Assembly: GCA_030613055.1 (NCBI GenBank)
Contig: JAUWMR010000033.1
Location: 1 to 41,755 of the forward strand
Direction of reading: 5' to 3'
Length of the DNA stretch: 41,755 bases
From: Desulfobacteraceae bacterium
Lineage (GTDB): Bacteria > Desulfobacterota > DSM-4660 > Desulfatiglandales > Desulfatiglandaceae
In this document: in pieces, positions 8,323 through 15,582 of the stretch
Layout of the letters: each line of letters starts with the position of its first letter
Numbering within the stretch: position 1 is the stretch's first letter
Notes under the pieces: model-generated
Seen by the model: the letters and a program-made list of their open reading frames with translations, nothing else
Told to the model about the DNA's origin: nothing
Databases searched by the model: none
Program-made: the position numbers and the translations under genes

Positions 8323-9930
8323 ATGAGCCATGAAATTGAACATGGTGCGGGGGGCGGTGGTATCCTGTCAAATAAGACATTATGGATCTGCATCGGGCTA
8401 AGTATTTTTATCCTGGTCGGGTTTATTTTGCCCACGCCGCAGAGTGTGCTTGATACTGTGGAAAAATACGGGTTTGCCAATAAGCTCATTGAATGGGAAG
8501 TAGCGCATGACGCGACTGAAGCGGCCCGTAAGACAATGATCGTACTTGGCATTATTCCCATGGCGGTCATCTTTTTTGCGACAGAGGCAATACCCATCGG
8601 ATTGACGGGTATCCTTATGCCGATTCTTGCCTACTTTCTCCACCTTCTTCCCCGCGGCATGATCGGTAAGACATTTGCAGGTGACGCTCCCATGTTCCTG
8701 TTAGGGGTCCTGGCCATGGGTGTAGCTGTTGTGGATGTGGGATTGCATAAACGGCTGGCCACATGGCTTCTGGGTTGGACCAGGGGGTTTTTTGTACCTA
8801 TCTTCGTTTTATGTATCAGTATGTCGGTTTTGGGTTCTTTTATATCTGCCCATGCCATGTGTGCCTTTATGACGCCTGTAATGATGGCGGTTTATTATGG
8901 GGCAGTAGAAGCCAGAAGTAGCGGCGGGGAGATTAAGCATGACCCGGCCCTGGCAAAATTTCTACTGTTCGCCCTTTGCTATGCGTTGAATGTAGGAGGC
9001 ATTGGATCGCCCGCGGCCGGTGGTCGTAATGTCATTATGATGGGGTTCTGGAATGAGTATAATATCCCGATGGACTTTTTTACATGGATGAAGTACGGGT
9101 TCCCCATGGTACCTATCTTAGGACTTATTGTAGCAATATATATGATTGTCATGTTTGGAAGGAAGATTAAGACAAAGGATCTTACTCCCGGCCTGAAAGC
9201 CATCAAGGAGGAGACCCGGAATATGGGCAAGATGTCCTATGCGGAATATGTTACCTTCGGGATGCTGCTGCTGATTTTGTTTCTCTGGATAACGGGCGGA
9301 GAAGAGCTCGGATTAGGCGGCCCCGCTCTTTTGGCGCTCTTGATCCCGGTTCTTTTCAAAACAACTGACTGGAGAAAAATCCTGGGAGGAATATCCTGGG
9401 ACGCGTGGTTTATGTACTGTGGTGCTTTGACCTTAGGTGCCCTGCTCAAGGAGAGCGGCGCGGCTCTCTGGCTGGCGCAGAGCTTTCTGAAGATTCTTGG
9501 AACTGTGGGTATTAGTCAGGGCTTCGGGCTATGGGTTGGGCTTTCCGGTCTGTCCGGTTTGATGACCAATTTTATGTCTGATGCAGGTACCACAGCCCTT
9601 CTCGGGCCGATTGCGATTCCTATGGGGATAATGACGGGCGTTCCAGGTGAGCCCTGGGCCGTAGGTCTTGCCGTGGCCTTTGCCACGTCTTTTGCTCATT
9701 TTCTTATAGTTGGCACACCCAATAATGCCATTGTTTACGGCCTGGGCATCTATCCGGATACAGGTGAGAGGGCGATTCACCCCCTCGATTTTCTGAAGTA
9801 CGGCTTTATACTTTTTCTCATTTCCATGATTGTGCTCTGGTTTATCGGGTTCCTTGTGATCTTTAACATTGTGGGATTTCCCGAGGGAATTTTAGAGACG
9901 GCCAGGGGTGTACTTGAAAGTGGCGTCTAA
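8323..9930 (+). CDS. SLC13/DASS family sodium:anion symporter (copy 1)
   Basis: This 535-residue inner-membrane transporter belongs to the divalent anion:sodium symporter family. It has a first helix at about 18-38, a long hydrophilic loop, then repeated hydrophobic segments. The two pseudo-symmetric substrate-site regions are visible as GIGSPAAGGRN (about 226-236) and TNFMSDAGTTALLGP (from about 415), followed by GTPNNAIVYG (about 464). DASS proteins carry sulfate, dicarboxylates or similar anions with sodium; in sulfate reducers sulfate uptake is a likely role, but the substrate cannot be read here. The ATG at 8323 was preferred over the adjoining TTG because AAAGGAGG lies 10 bases before it. 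It is most like the copy at 24847. Confidence 0.9.
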   Translation: MSHEIEHGAGGGGILSNKTLWICIGLSIFILVGFILPTPQSVLDTVEKYGFANKLIEWEVAHDATEAARKTMIVLGIIPMAVIFFATEAIPIGLTGILMPILAYFLHLLPRGMIGKTFAGDAPMFLLGVLAMGVAVVDVGLHKRLATWLLGWTRGFFVPIFVLCISMSVLGSFISAHAMCAFMTPVMMAVYYGAVEARSSGGEIKHDPALAKFLLFALCYALNVGGIGSPAAGGRNVIMMGFWNEYNIPMDFFTWMKYGFPMVPILGLIVAIYMIVMFGRKIKTKDLTPGLKAIKEETRNMGKMSYAEYVTFGMLLLILFLWITGGEELGLGGPALLALLIPVLFKTTDWRKILGGISWDAWFMYCGALTLGALLKESGAALWLAQSFLKILGTVGISQGFGLWVGLSGLSGLMTNFMSDAGTTALLGPIAIPMGIMTGVPGEPWAVGLAVAFATSFAHFLIVGTPNNAIVYGLGIYPDTGERAIHPLDFLKYGFILFLISMIVLWFIGFLVIFNIVGFPEGILETARGVLESGV

Positions 9931-10020
9931 TAACCGGAGTTGTACCGTATGAAAAAATACCCGGATATGCCAGCTTATATATGGGGCTGTCCGTTGCTTG
10001 AATTTCAGGTCCTAACTGCC

Positions 10021-10180
10021 GTTCCATGTAATGAGATGAGTGTAACCTTTTTGCGTGCATTCTCTCTCACCTGCCTACCGGCAGGCAGGTAGCGTAGCGC
10101 AGGGCTTTAGCCCTGCATCAAAATGGCAGAGCTAAAGCTCTGCGCTACAAAAAAAGGTTACACTCAAATGAGATCGCTTT
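10021..10180. mobile_element. MITE-like element with REP hairpins, copy A
   Basis: The ends GAGTGTAACCTTTTT (10038-10052) and AAAAAGGTTACACTC (10151-10165) are perfect 15-bp inverted repeats. ATGAGAT lies on both sides (10031-10037 and 10168-10174), consistent with a 7-bp target duplication. Inside are REP-type hairpins built from GCGCAGGGCTTTAGCCCTGC words. There is no coding capacity. A nearly identical element lies inverted at about 31010-31164. The element interrupts a copy of the repeated intergenic unit. Confidence 0.6.
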
Positions 10181-10243
10181 ATGCGGCTTTTAAAAAAGAG
10201 ATCCCCATGTCCCATTCCTGTTTTCAAAGGGCTAAAGTGTTAC
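10181..10243 (-). repeat. repeated intergenic unit, copy 2
   Basis: Read on the minus strand this has GTAACACTTTAGCCCTTTG, then GACATGGGGATCTCTTTTTT and AAAAGCCGCAT, matching copy 1 and copy 5. It ends 29 bp before the regulator gene at 10272 and continues into the MITE-like element on its other side. Confidence 0.6.
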
Positions 10244-10271
10244 AATAGTTAAAAAAGGAGGAAAATTTGCC

Positions 10272-10709
10272 ATGAAGACGCCGTTGGTAATGTTAGTCGA
10301 TGATGAAGTCCCTTTTGTAGAAACCATGGTCAAACGTCTGGAAAAAAGAAAGCTGACGGTTCTTACCGCCTTTACGGGTAATGAAGCCCTGGAAAAGCTT
10401 GGAAAGCATAGAAATACCGATGTTGTTATCCTGGATGTCAAAATGCCTGGTATGGACGGGATTGAAACACTTATGGAAATTAAAAAGGCATTTCCTTTGA
10501 TCGAGGTTATTATGCTGACCGGCCATGCTACGGTAGAGTCGGCTATCGAGGGTATGAAGTTAGGCGCGTATGATTACCTGATGAAACCCTGCGACATGGA
10601 GCAACTCATGGCTAAAGTGGATGAGGCCACAAGGAAAAGAAAGGACCACGAAGAAAAAATTAAGGAAGCCCGGGTCAGGGAAGCACTGTCAGAACACGGC
10701 CTGGAATAG
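10272..10709 (+). CDS. response regulator, receiver only with helical tail
   Basis: The 145-residue protein is a canonical receiver: Asp10-Asp11, phosphoacceptor Asp55 in VVILDVKMPG, Thr83 and Lys105. It is followed by a charged helical tail of about 25 residues (KRKDHEEKIKEAR) and no DNA-binding or enzymatic domain. AAGGAGG lies before the ATG. It precedes the Cache kinase gene at 10771 by about 60 bp and is probably its partner. Related tails are present on the other receiver-only proteins of the locus and form the linker in the REC-kinase fusion at 20263. Confidence 0.9.
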   Translation: MKTPLVMLVDDEVPFVETMVKRLEKRKLTVLTAFTGNEALEKLGKHRNTDVVILDVKMPGMDGIETLMEIKKAFPLIEVIMLTGHATVESAIEGMKLGAYDYLMKPCDMEQLMAKVDEATRKRKDHEEKIKEARVREALSEHGLE

Positions 10710-10770
10710 TATACTGATTTTTTACGTATATTGAATAGATAAACGCGGATATCACCCTGTAGTGCTAATT

Positions 10771-12459
10771 ATGGACAAGAGTAAAGAGACAAGAACCGCA
10801 GATTACCCTGCATTTTTTAAAAAAAGGTTTTTTACCGTTATTATTTTTTCCATCACACCCATGATATTGGTCAGTGGGATTATTCTGTACCAGTTTAAAA
10901 TGTCCTACCATGAAAAAGTCCACGCCCATCTCGCGGAGTTAGTCCTGAAACACAAGCAGAATGTCGATAGTTTTTTAGCGGAGAAGCTCGGTGACATCCG
11001 TGTCCTGGCCAGGACCTTTGGCTTTGAAGAACTGAGTGATGAATCCTTTTTGCGGGATAGATTGGAGACTCTTCAGAGAGGATACGGCCCTGTTTTTGTG
11101 GATTTAGGAGTAATCAACTCACAAGGGCTTCAAGTAGCCTACGCCGGACCCTTTAAATTAGGAAATGTTCTCTATTCAACCGCAAGCTGGTTTGAAAACG
11201 CCATGAAGAACGAGTATGTTATAAGTGACGTTTTTTTGGGGCTCCGCGGGCTTCCTCACTTTATTGTAACAGTAAGAGATAATTGGAAGGGGGAATCCTG
11301 GGTAATTAGGGCCACTATCGACTTTGTGGCATTCAATAATCTTGTAGGGAACATCCGCGTCGGAGAAACAGGATTTGCCTTTATCCTTAACAGGGAAGGA
11401 GAGTTACAGACTAAACCGCTTTTTGACGTCATTCCGGACAAAGGGCCGTATTTAGAATTCATGAAAACCAAACTGAAGGAAAAGGATGACGTCCAGATTG
11501 TGGAAAGGAGGGATGAGTTCGGAAATAAGAATATCTATGTAGCTGCGTTTCTGAAGGGGGGGGACTGGCTTTTAGTATACCAGCAGAGAGCTTCGGATGC
11601 CTTTTCGGATTTCCGAAGGGCACTAAAAATAGCCTTTGCCATTATCATATTAGGTGGCATTGCAATTGTGAATATGGCTTATGTCTTTTCCACAAGGATG
11701 GCCGGTCATGTGGCCAGGATGGAAAAAGAAAAGAAGATGATGGATGAACAGATGATTGAAACCGGTAAACTCGCATCAGTGGGGGAATTAGCCGCCGGCA
11801 TAGCCCATGAAATCAATAATCCGGTTGCCATTATGGTTGAAGAAGCAGGCTGGATCGAGGATTTGTTGGAGGAGGAGGATTTTAAGGAAGGAGAGAATCT
11901 GGATGAATTCCAAAGGGCATTGAAACAGATTCGTACCCAGGGAAAACGCTGCAAGGACATAACCTTTAAATTACTGAGCTTTGCCAGGAAGACCGATTCG
12001 AGGATCCAGGAAGTAGATATTAATGACATGCTTGAGGAATTAGTGGCAATCTCGGCCCAGAGGGCGAAATATAGCAACGTGACTATTAATTCAAATTTTC
12101 AAAATGATTTGCCCTTCATAAGGGTGTCCCAGTCGGAATTACAGCAGGTCTTTCTCAATTTGATCAATAACTCCCTGGATGCCATGGAAAAGACAGGAGG
12201 CACCATCGACATAGCGAGCAAAGTGGAAGGTGATTTTATTGTAGTAGGAGTGGCTGACACAGGCCCAGGCATTCCCAAGGCAAACCTGAACCGAATATTT
12301 GATCCATTTTTTACCACCAAGCAGGTGGGAAAGGGCACCGGGTTGGGGCTATCTATCTGTTATGGTATTATGAAAAAACTGGGAGGAGAGATAGAGGTTC
12401 GAAGCACTATGGATGTTGGGACTACATTCCGTGTCTTCATCCCTCTGACCGAGGAGTAA
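10771..12459 (+). CDS. Cache-domain membrane sensor histidine kinase
   Basis: The 562-residue kinase has a first helix at about 20-41, a periplasmic double-Cache-like sensor (about 45-285) with ISDVFLGLRGLPHFIV at about 151-166, a second helix at about 287-308, then HisKA with His346 in GIAHEINNPVAIM and an intact HATPase_c (LINNSLDAM, DTGPGI, GTGLGLS). The same sensor pattern occurs in the kinases at 21976, 26510 and 28723, so these are paralogues. Cache domains usually bind small organic or inorganic ligands outside the membrane. The ATG at 10771 was chosen; an upstream in-frame GTG (10762) adds three residues. It is followed at 17 bp by a receiver gene. Confidence 0.92.
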   Translation: MDKSKETRTADYPAFFKKRFFTVIIFSITPMILVSGIILYQFKMSYHEKVHAHLAELVLKHKQNVDSFLAEKLGDIRVLARTFGFEELSDESFLRDRLETLQRGYGPVFVDLGVINSQGLQVAYAGPFKLGNVLYSTASWFENAMKNEYVISDVFLGLRGLPHFIVTVRDNWKGESWVIRATIDFVAFNNLVGNIRVGETGFAFILNREGELQTKPLFDVIPDKGPYLEFMKTKLKEKDDVQIVERRDEFGNKNIYVAAFLKGGDWLLVYQQRASDAFSDFRRALKIAFAIIILGGIAIVNMAYVFSTRMAGHVARMEKEKKMMDEQMIETGKLASVGELAAGIAHEINNPVAIMVEEAGWIEDLLEEEDFKEGENLDEFQRALKQIRTQGKRCKDITFKLLSFARKTDSRIQEVDINDMLEELVAISAQRAKYSNVTINSNFQNDLPFIRVSQSELQQVFLNLINNSLDAMEKTGGTIDIASKVEGDFIVVGVADTGPGIPKANLNRIFDPFFTTKQVGKGTGLGLSICYGIMKKLGGEIEVRSTMDVGTTFRVFIPLTEE

Positions 12460-12475
12460 GAGAGGGAGAAAGATC

Positions 12476-12871
12476 ATGTCAAAAACCGATGTCGATGGTA
12501 CTGATCGGATTAAATTGCTTTTAGTGGATGATGAAATTGGTTATGTGAATGTCCTTTCCAATAGAATGGCCAAGAGAAATATTGATGTAACAAAGAGTCT
12601 TAGCGGTACCGAGGGCATACAGGCGCTCCGTAAGCAGGAGTTTGATGTGGCTATTTTGGATCTCAAGATGGAAGATATGAATGGCATTGAGGTTCTTAAG
12701 ATCTTTAAAAAAATGGATCCGGATTTGCCTGTTATTATGCTGACAGGTCACGGTTCCGAGCAGGCGGCTAAAGAAGGAATTGAATGCGGGGCGTTTGACT
12801 ATCTTATGAAGCCATGTGAATTAGAGGATCTAATTGAAAAGATCAGGGAAGCAGTGCGTTCCGGGAGGTGA
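12476..12871 (+). CDS. response regulator, receiver only
   Basis: The 131-residue protein is almost exactly one receiver: Asp18-Asp19, phosphoacceptor Asp62 in VAILDLKMEDMNG, Thr90 and Lys112. It lacks the long tail of its relatives. MKMEDMNG-type residues replace the usual MPGMDG loop, so it is the most divergent intact receiver here. GAGAGGGAG precedes the ATG. It lies 17 bp after the kinase and its stop is followed within 6 bp by the next receiver gene, so one kinase is followed by two receivers. Confidence 0.9.
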   Translation: MSKTDVDGTDRIKLLLVDDEIGYVNVLSNRMAKRNIDVTKSLSGTEGIQALRKQEFDVAILDLKMEDMNGIEVLKIFKKMDPDLPVIMLTGHGSEQAAKEGIECGAFDYLMKPCELEDLIEKIREAVRSGR

Positions 12872-12876
12872 TGGGG

Positions 12877-13296
12877 GTGGATGAGTTTCGTATTCTACTC
12901 GTCGATGACGAGGTGGAGTTTTTAGAAACGCTTGTTAAGCGCCTGAAAAAACGTGAAATGAATGTCAGCGCTGTCAAAAGCGGCGAAGAAGCCCTTATAT
13001 GGTTGGATCACGATCCTGTGGATGTTGTGGTACTGGATGTGCGAATGCCTGGAATGGATGGCATTCAGACGCTCAGAGAGATTAAGCGGCGCTATCCGTT
13101 GATAGAGGTGATCATGTTAACGGGTCATGCGAGCTTTGAGGTAGCCGTTGAAGGGATGGAGCTTGGGGCCTTTGACTATTTGATGAAACCAATAAATATC
13201 GATGATCTCATATACAAGGCACAGGATGCGAATAAGAAGAAGGCGATACAGAGAGAAAAAGTAAGATACATAGAGGAACTTAAATCAGAAGAATAA
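12877..13296 (+). CDS. response regulator, receiver only with helical tail
   Basis: The 139-residue receiver has Asp10-Asp11, phosphoacceptor Asp54 in VVVLDVRMPGM, and the Thr and Lys switch residues in MLTGHA and LMKPIN, followed by a charged tail (KKKAIQREKVRYIEEL). The GTG at 12877 is chosen because GGAGGTGAT, a near-perfect Shine-Dalgarno, ends just before it and gives 8 bases of spacing; upstream GTG and ATG codons (12868, 12871) overlap that site. It follows the previous receiver directly and precedes the TauE/SafE gene, so it may serve a relay controlling that permease. Confidence 0.88.
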   Translation: MDEFRILLVDDEVEFLETLVKRLKKREMNVSAVKSGEEALIWLDHDPVDVVVLDVRMPGMDGIQTLREIKRRYPLIEVIMLTGHASFEVAVEGMELGAFDYLMKPINIDDLIYKAQDANKKKAIQREKVRYIEELKSEE

Positions 13297-13323
13297 GAAT
13301 TTTATAATGATAGGGGGTAAATT

Positions 13324-13349
13324 TTTTACAGAAAAAAATAAATGTAAAA
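13324..13349. promoter_or_regulatory. inverted TTTTACA/TGTAAAA half sites over a ribosome-binding site
   Basis: The same 7-bp half sites as in the two candidate enhancer palindromes occur here, but 12 bases apart instead of 3. The right half runs into the AAGGAG Shine-Dalgarno of the TauE/SafE gene. It could be a weak operator or an RNA hairpin at the ribosome-binding site. It may also be chance in an AT-rich gap. Confidence 0.25.
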
Positions 13350-13364
13350 AGGAGCTGTATTGAA

Positions 13365-14708
13365 ATGAATTTTTTTAGACAGTGGGGCGAATTTATGATG
13401 ATGGGCGCAAGGGCCCATGCGAGGTGGGAAATTAACATTTCAAATACCATTCTTGGCGACAGGAAGAGGCTGATCATACTCGGTTTGCTTACGATTCCTG
13501 TTATTTTTGGAGGTATAGCATTCGCTGAACAGATTGGTGGAGCACTTCCTGAGCTATTAGGGGGTAAAAAGGCTTACAGCCCTGCCTTTTATTCGACAGG
13601 CATTTTTATCGTATCCATATTAATCGGACTTGGTGCCGGTCTGATCACAGGATGTATCGGTGCCGGCGGCGGTTTTGTTATTGCCCCTGCCCTGATGAGT
13701 GCGGGCATCAAAGGTATATTAGCGGTTGGAACAGACCTCTTCCATATCTTTGCAAAGGCCATCATGGGAAGTGTGATACACAGAAAGCTGGGAAATGTTT
13801 CTGTGCCTTTAGCCGCGGTCTTTTTGATCGGTGCCATCATAGGAGCGACAATGGGCGGTGTGATCAACCGCGTGCTTTATGAAATCAATCCTGTGTTGAG
13901 TGATGCCTTTATCACGACTATATATTCCCTTATGTTGGGTTTTTTGGGGACCTATGCCATGCTCGATTTTCTCAGGGCAAGGAAGTCGGAAGTAGAGGTT
14001 GCTGCCCCTCATGGCGGGGGTGATACCCTTGAAGATGAAGAATATCAGCCGGTTGAGGATGTTCATGGCGGAAAGATAGAAGGGGCGGATATGGGAAATC
14101 TGCCGAAAAAGCTTCAGTCCATGAAGATTCCCCCTATGGTCAAATTCGATTATGATTTTGTTCCTGGTGGACGGAGTATTTCGTGGGTGTTTCTGGTACT
14201 TAGTGGCGCGCTTGTCGGGCTCGCGGCCGGTATTATGGGGGTTGGGGGCGGTTTTCTGACCTTCCCAATATTTGTTTATATGTTAGGCGTGTCCTCGATG
14301 ACCACGGTGGGAACAGATATATTCCAGATTATTTTCACAGCGGGCTACGCAGCTATAAGCCAGTATGCAATCTATGGTTTTATTTTCTATACATTAGCCA
14401 TGGGCATGCTTTTGGGATCTCTGGTCGGGATCCAGATTGGCGCTATGGTCACCAAGGTAGTGCCTGGAATCACCATCCGTGGCTTTTACGCCATGGCTGT
14501 ATTAGCCGGTTTTGTCAACCGGATTTTTGCCCTGCCTGCAAAGTTAGGACAAATGGATGTAATCCCCATATCCAAACAGGCGGGTGCTGTCTTAGAGTAC
14601 ATAGGAGTGTGGGCATTTTTTATTGTTATAGGCGGATTCGGAATCTGGGTTATCGGTACATTCCTCAAAAATATCAAGGTTCTTAAGGGAGAGGAGGGGA
14701 TAGTATGA
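13365..14708 (+). CDS. TauE/SafE family anion permease
   Basis: The 447-residue membrane protein has the internally repeated TauE/SafE fold. The paired glycine motifs are GCIGAGGGFVIAP (about 97-109) and GIMGVGGGFLTFP in the second half, each followed by a GTDLF or GTDIF sequence. A cytosolic-looking acidic loop of about 70 residues separates the halves, and an extra N-terminal segment of about 70 residues includes one helix (about 38-54). TauE/SafE proteins move sulfite, sulfoacetate or related organosulfur anions, and in sulfate reducers they are candidate sulfate or sulfite permeases. AAGGAG precedes the ATG by 11 bases. It overlaps the next gene by 4 bp. Confidence 0.9.
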   Translation: MNFFRQWGEFMMMGARAHARWEINISNTILGDRKRLIILGLLTIPVIFGGIAFAEQIGGALPELLGGKKAYSPAFYSTGIFIVSILIGLGAGLITGCIGAGGGFVIAPALMSAGIKGILAVGTDLFHIFAKAIMGSVIHRKLGNVSVPLAAVFLIGAIIGATMGGVINRVLYEINPVLSDAFITTIYSLMLGFLGTYAMLDFLRARKSEVEVAAPHGGGDTLEDEEYQPVEDVHGGKIEGADMGNLPKKLQSMKIPPMVKFDYDFVPGGRSISWVFLVLSGALVGLAAGIMGVGGGFLTFPIFVYMLGVSSMTTVGTDIFQIIFTAGYAAISQYAIYGFIFYTLAMGMLLGSLVGIQIGAMVTKVVPGITIRGFYAMAVLAGFVNRIFALPAKLGQMDVIPISKQAGAVLEYIGVWAFFIVIGGFGIWVIGTFLKNIKVLKGEEGIV

Positions 14709-15391
14709 TTGCGCATAAAAAAGAATTTTATGGTGGCGCTGGAATGTTATTGGCCTTTGTGGTCGTGCTGATCATCTTGTTTTCGCCTGTTTTAAAAGGG
14801 CAAAACGTCCTGCAATACTTGGACTCCCTATATAATTCCATATCAAAGGGCTCAGCCTATTATATCCCAAAGGTCAAGGGAGAAACCGACAAGTTCATTG
14901 ATAAGGAAGTAAGCGCAACCCTGACCATGGCGGATATTGGCCAGGCACAACAAACAGCTTTGCTTTTTAAGAAAAGTGGCGCCAGAACGGCCGTAACAGG
15001 TTCCCAGTTGAAGGTAACCGGTAACCTGGGCAAAGTCCTGGCCAACTGTCTTGATGATGCTGATGCCATGTATCACAATGATGGGAAGAAGGTTTCAGAT
15101 AAATACGGATATAATGAGAGACAGGCGCTTTTTAACTGGTGGAAGGCATTTAAGGAGATGAATAAGGCCCTGAAAAATCAGAAAAAGTTCAAAGAGGCCA
15201 AGGTTGTTTCCCTGGTTGTGAAGAAGGCCGTGGAGTCATCTTATAACTATTACGAAATTGAGCCTCAAAAAATAACTGAGCGTTTGGGTATTGTCATATT
15301 TTCATTAATCTTTTATGTGGTTTACACACTGTGGTATGGCTTTGCCATTATGTTCATGTTTGAGGGATGGGGGCTTAGGCTTGGACATTGA
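14705..15391 (+). CDS. membrane protein of unknown function, partner of the TauE/SafE permease
   Basis: The 228-residue protein has one helix at about 12-30, a lysine-rich, probably helical extracytoplasmic domain of about 160 residues (about 31-195), and one or two helices at the C terminus (about 198-222). I recognise no family. It starts at an ATG that overlaps the permease stop (ATGA) and is preceded by GAGGAGGGGAT, so the two proteins are translationally coupled and likely form a complex. The strong terminator at 15484-15529 ends the unit. Confidence 0.75.
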   Translation: MIAHKKEFYGGAGMLLAFVVVLIILFSPVLKGQNVLQYLDSLYNSISKGSAYYIPKVKGETDKFIDKEVSATLTMADIGQAQQTALLFKKSGARTAVTGSQLKVTGNLGKVLANCLDDADAMYHNDGKKVSDKYGYNERQALFNWWKAFKEMNKALKNQKKFKEAKVVSLVVKKAVESSYNYYEIEPQKITERLGIVIFSLIFYVVYTLWYGFAIMFMFEGWGLRLGH

Positions 15392-15483
15392 TTGATTGAA
15401 GATTGAAGATTGGCGATTGAAGATTGGGTATTGAGAACAACATATCGAAAATAATCAATCAAAAATCGAAGATATTTCCTTTT

Positions 15484-15529
15484 AAAAGGCCAAAGGCAAA
15501 CTGCTTTCTCCGTGCCTTTGGCCTTTTTT
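15484..15529 (+). terminator. rho-independent terminator
   Basis: A 15-bp stem, AAAAGGCCAAAGGCA paired with TGCCTTTGGCCTTTT, encloses a 14-base loop and merges into a run of T. It is the clearest terminator in the window and ends the operon that includes the TauE/SafE gene. The 90 bp before it contains GATTGAAGATTGG-like simple repeats. Confidence 0.9.
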
Positions 15530-15582
15530 GATACAGTCCGTTTTTCTACTAATCCGTGAAGATCTTTTTATTTAGTGATGTT

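Noticed and set aside
9949-10089. Small frame of 46 codons after SLC13 copy 1
   Set aside because: It runs into the MITE-like element and ends in a REP hairpin, with a poorly placed Shine-Dalgarno.
10126-10145. TGGCA-N6-AAGC in the MITE-like element as a sigma54 promoter
   Set aside because: It is part of a REP palindrome repeated elsewhere, and the -12 half is AAGC rather than TTGC.
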